Position numbers and translations under genes: made by a program. 64,000 bases of DNA, from positions 62,001 through 126,000 of the forward strand of contig JAVXNE010000003.1 in NCBI GenBank assembly GCA_036645935.1. The letters are read 5' to 3'. Positions 61,071 to 64,000 of the stretch are shown here, piece by piece. How positions within the stretch are numbered: the first letter of the stretch is position 1; every line of letters begins with the position of its first letter. This DNA is from JAUNBN01 sp036645935 (lineage in GTDB: Bacteria > Bacillota > Clostridia > Oscillospirales > Ruminococcaceae). The notes under the pieces are model-generated. The model did not search any database, was not told where the DNA came from, and saw nothing but the letters and a program-made list of their open reading frames with translations.

Positions 61071-61159
61071 GGTTTTCAGGCTTTTTATTTGGAGCTATTG
61101 CAATCTATACCCTTTTGGTATATTATATTTTCGGCAACGAAATCAAGGAGATTTATATA

Positions 61160-62338
61160 ATGGAAAAGCGATTTGTATATGCGGACAACGCGGCTACAAC
61201 ACCCGTTTCCGAGCATGTTTTGGAATGTATGCTTCCCTATCTGCGTGAGGATTACGGCAACCCGAGCAGCCTCTATGATATCGCTCACACCGCAAAGCAC
61301 GCCGTCGATTCGGCGCGTCAAAAAGTGGCGACAGCTCTCGGCTGCGAGAGCGGCGAAGTGTATTTCACCTCGTGCGGCAGCGAATCTGACAACTGGGCGC
61401 TCAAGGGAACTGCGCTACGAATGGCACGTCAGGGCAAAAAACACATTATAACGTCTGCAGTTGAACATCACGCTATCATTCATTCGTGCGCTCACCTTGA
61501 AAAAGACGGTTTTGAGATAACTTACATTCCGGTAAATTCCGATGGACTTGTCGACCCCGCAGCAATTGCCGCTGCGATTCGTCCCGACACCGCGCTCGTC
61601 TCTATTATGTTTGCAAACAACGAAATCGGCACGATTGAGCCTATCGCTGAGATTGGCAAAACATGCCGTGAAAAAGGAGTTTGGTTTCACACCGACGCGG
61701 TTCAGGCGGTTGGAAATATCCGCATTGACGTCAAGGCGATGAATATCGACATGCTCTCGCTGTCCGGACACAAATTGCGCGCACCCAAAGGTATCGGAGC
61801 GCTCTATATACGCAAAGGCGTGCTGCCTGACATTCTTATCGATGGCGGAGCACAGGAAAACGGTCGGCGCGCGGGAACTGAAAACGTTGCGGGTATTGTT
61901 GCGCTCGGCGTTGCGATTGAAGATGCTTATGCTGATTTCGACTCAAAGGACGCGCATGAGCGCAAACTTCGCGACATGGTGATTGCCGAACTGCTGAAAA
62001 TTGAAAAAGTTCGCCTCAACGGTACGATTGAACATCGTCTCCCAGGAAACGTGAATGTGTCTGTTGAAGGCATTGAGGGAGAATCTCTGCTGCTGATGCT
62101 CAATATGCGCGGCATTTGCGCAAGCTCGGGCAGCGCGTGCGCTTCCGGCTCGCTTGACCCCAGCCATGTTCTGCTGTCGATAGGGCTTCCTCATGAAATC
62201 GCACACGGCTCGCTGAGGCTGTCTTTCGGTCCGCAAAACACCGAGGAGGATGCACGGTATATCTGTGAGGTTGTGCCTCAAGTCATAGCACGGCTTCGCG
62301 AGATGTCTCCTGTTTGGGAAAAAATCAAAAACAACTGA
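61160..62338 (+). CDS. iscS: Cysteine desulfurase (NifS/IscS)
   Basis: 392 residues; ATG at 61160 with AAGGAG 8 bases upstream. PLP-dependent class V motifs: YADNAATTPVSE, HTDAVQAVG, then SLSGHKLRAPKG with the PLP lysine, and SSGSACASGS with the catalytic Cys near 327. It takes sulfur from cysteine for Fe-S clusters and tRNA thiolation. Immediately followed by the scaffold gene iscU and mnmA, so its sulfur probably goes to both. Confidence 0.95.
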   Translation: MEKRFVYADNAATTPVSEHVLECMLPYLREDYGNPSSLYDIAHTAKHAVDSARQKVATALGCESGEVYFTSCGSESDNWALKGTALRMARQGKKHIITSAVEHHAIIHSCAHLEKDGFEITYIPVNSDGLVDPAAIAAAIRPDTALVSIMFANNEIGTIEPIAEIGKTCREKGVWFHTDAVQAVGNIRIDVKAMNIDMLSLSGHKLRAPKGIGALYIRKGVLPDILIDGGAQENGRRAGTENVAGIVALGVAIEDAYADFDSKDAHERKLRDMVIAELLKIEKVRLNGTIEHRLPGNVNVSVEGIEGESLLLMLNMRGICASSGSACASGSLDPSHVLLSIGLPHEIAHGSLRLSFGPQNTEEDARYICEVVPQVIARLREMSPVWEKIKNN

Positions 62339-62363
62339 CATAGAATCAAGGAGTGTGAGCAAT

Positions 62364-62798
62364 ATGGCGATGGAATATAGCGAAAAAGTAATGGATCATT
62401 TCATGAATCCCCGTAACGTGGGCGAGATCGAAGATGCGGATGCCATCGGAGAAGTCGGAAATTCCAAATGCGGAGATATTATGAAAATGTATCTCAAAAT
62501 TGTCGGTGGCGTCATAACAGACGTCAAATTTAAAACTTTCGGTTGCGGAGCGGCGGTCGCGACAAGTTCAATGGCGACCGAACTTGTTAAGGGCAAGACA
62601 ATCGAAGAGGCGCTTGCCGTGACCAACAAGGCGGTTATGGAGGCTCTTGACGGTCTTCCCCCCGTTAAGGTACATTGCTCGCTGCTCGCAGAGCAGGCAA
62701 TCAAGGCGGCACTCTCGGATTATTACCGCAAGCAAGGTATCGATCCTGTTCCGATAATAGGCGAACTCAAAGACTGCGATGCCTGCCATCTTGAGTAG
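62364..62798 (+). CDS. iscU: Fe-S cluster scaffold protein IscU/NifU-like
   Basis: 144 residues, ATG at 62364 behind AAGGAG. The three cluster Cys are in GNSKCGDIM, FGCGAA and VHCSLLAE. The family usually has about 130 residues; the C-terminal tail here carries a DCDACHLE motif with two more Cys. Scaffold for Fe-S assembly with the desulfurase encoded next to it; the spacing is 25 bases. Confidence 0.93.
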   Translation: MAMEYSEKVMDHFMNPRNVGEIEDADAIGEVGNSKCGDIMKMYLKIVGGVITDVKFKTFGCGAAVATSSMATELVKGKTIEEALAVTNKAVMEALDGLPPVKVHCSLLAEQAIKAALSDYYRKQGIDPVPIIGELKDCDACHLE

Positions 62799-63849
62799 CT
62801 TGAACCAAAATAAAATAGCCGTAGCAGTAAGCGGCGGAGTTGACTCCGCCGTTTGTGCTATGTTGCTTAAAAATGAGGGATTTGAACCGACGGGCGTCGT
62901 CATACGTTTTTCCGCAACATCTGAAGGATGCATTTCTGCCGCTCGCGAGACATGCGAGACAATCGGAATTCCCCTCTCTGTTGTTGACGCCAGTGCCGAC
63001 TTTGATCGAGAGGTTGTGTCGCCTTTTTGTGCCGCTTACTGCGCGGGTCGCACACCGAACCCCTGTGTGCTGTGCAATCCCGTCGTCAAGTTTGCAGCTC
63101 TCTGCCAGGCAGCAGACGATCTGGGATGTGTGCACATATCGACGGGACACTATGCCGACATTGAGATGCGGGAGGGATTTTTTTTACTTAAAAAGGCGCG
63201 CTGCACGGCGCGCGATCAAAGCTACATGCTGTCTGGACTATCACAATCCCAACTTGGACGGCTCTTGCTGCCTCTCGGAAAATTTAACAGTAAGCAGGAA
63301 ATCCGCGAACTTGCACAGCGCGCTGGACTTTCCTGCTCAGGCGCGCCTGACAGTCAGGAAATCTGTTTTATTCCCGGTGGAAACTACCCCGCATTTATCC
63401 ACTCGCGTGGGCTTTCCGGCAAACAAGGCCGATTTATAGCGCCCGACGGCTCGGTTTTATGCAGCCACATGGGCGTCGAGTGTTACACTGTCGGTCAGCG
63501 ACGAGGGCTCGGTGTCAGCCTCGGTTCTCCGGTTTTTGTCAAGAAGATTGCAGATAACGGCGACGTGGTGCTCGCCTTTTCGGGCGGAGAGTTTTCCGAC
63601 GGCGTAATTCTGCGAAATTTTCTGCTGAACCCCTATTTTGAACAACAATTCCCTGAAAATCTCACCGTGAAGATACGCTCTGCTGCGACGGATGTGCCAT
63701 GTAAAATCGACAGTCCCCGCGCATGTGGGGCGCAAATCGCCACACTGTATTTTGAAACTCCGGCTCGCGCGCCTGCCCCCGGGCAAACCGGCGTGATCTA
63801 TTCGGGAGATTTTGTTGTAGGCAGCGGCGAGATAACTTCATGTTTTTAA
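62779..63849 (+). CDS. mnmA: tRNA 2-thiouridylase MnmA
   Basis: 356 residues. PP-loop AVSGGVDSAV near the start, first catalytic Cys in NPCVLCNPVVKF, second Cys in DSQEICFIPGG; the C-terminal part has GQRRGLGVS. It makes 2-thiouridine at U34 of Lys, Glu and Gln tRNAs with sulfur from the desulfurase encoded two genes upstream. ATG at 62779 overlaps iscU by 20 bases; a TTG at 62800 is an alternative. Confidence 0.93.
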   Translation: MPAILSSLNQNKIAVAVSGGVDSAVCAMLLKNEGFEPTGVVIRFSATSEGCISAARETCETIGIPLSVVDASADFDREVVSPFCAAYCAGRTPNPCVLCNPVVKFAALCQAADDLGCVHISTGHYADIEMREGFFLLKKARCTARDQSYMLSGLSQSQLGRLLLPLGKFNSKQEIRELAQRAGLSCSGAPDSQEICFIPGGNYPAFIHSRGLSGKQGRFIAPDGSVLCSHMGVECYTVGQRRGLGVSLGSPVFVKKIADNGDVVLAFSGGEFSDGVILRNFLLNPYFEQQFPENLTVKIRSAATDVPCKIDSPRACGAQIATLYFETPARAPAPGQTGVIYSGDFVVGSGEITSCF

Positions 63850-64000
63850 CTCATTTTCCTGAATCTGAAGTGTTTGCCTTCGAGACGTTCAAGGTGTCTC
63901 ACGAGGCTTTTAATTTAGAATCTCAAAATTCGTGTAGCCCTGCGTTTTTCTTGAGTAGTTTTCAATGATTCTAAATATTTCAATCCTTTGGTTGAGAATT

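Noticed and set aside
1..64000. CRISPR array, known riboswitch or intact insertion sequence
   Set aside because: I looked for direct repeats at regular spacing, for transposase motifs and for common riboswitch cores (T-box, TPP, SAM, c-di-GMP) and saw none that I could support.

Overview
The window looks like a chromosomal piece of a low-to-mid-GC, spore-lineage Firmicute of class Clostridia, probably a gut Oscillospiraceae/Ruminococcaceae-type organism. Reasons: AGGAGG-type ribosome sites almost everywhere, GTG/TTG starts, the Firmicute gene order rnj-gdpP-rplI-dnaB-tilS-hpt-ftsH, a bofA-like gene beside secG, a class A RNase P RNA, a sortase with cell-wall sorting signal, and a nifS-iscU-mnmA cluster. 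This placement is inference from gene content; no database was searched.

Layout. 1-4.1 kb: end of an MFS transporter, a small unknown protein, a LuxR-type regulator and a PHP phosphoesterase. 4.5-10.9 kb (minus strand): a potassium-homeostasis operon, read as TPR protein, RCK_N-only TrkA, full TrkA, a 35-residue membrane protein, TrkH, an OB-fold-like exported protein, then a KdpD-like kinase and KdpE-like regulator without any kdpFABC. 11.1-19.3 kb (minus): a LacI-controlled sugar operon (rbsB, rbsA, rbsC, an esterase, rbsD and an amidohydrolase split by an apparent frameshift). 19.3-22.5 kb: tRNA-Ser(GGA), a decayed large serine recombinase directly joined to the decayed tail of an endolysin-like protein (a probable prophage deletion scar), and terminators.

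22.6-37.6 kb (minus) is the most unusual part: a nine-gene surface operon with a 2759-residue secreted adhesin, four paralogous single-pass proteins that share one extracellular domain, a small secreted protein resembling the C-terminal domain of the giant, a VPKTG-anchored repeat protein, one class B sortase and a terminal DivIVA-like coiled-coil protein. Strong hairpins sit between several of these genes. Flanking it (38.3-41.4 kb) are a decayed SARP-like domain gene, a response regulator with a SARP-like output domain, and a convergent LytS-type membrane histidine kinase; they are good candidates to control the surface locus.

41.4-42.5 kb is a gene graveyard holding the first 30 codons of an rfbF-like gene and the last ~55 codons of an FGGY sugar kinase. 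42.5-64 kb is mainly housekeeping: M20 peptidase and AI-2E-type permease, rnpB, bofA, secG, topoisomerase IV (parC, parE), ftsH, hpt, tilS, dnaB, rplI, gdpP, rnj, and on the plus strand rnhA, nifS/iscS, iscU and mnmA. The c-di-AMP phosphodiesterase gene gdpP and the USP-domain KdpD/RCK proteins of the potassium operon plausibly belong to one c-di-AMP/potassium circuit, although they lie about 46 kb apart.
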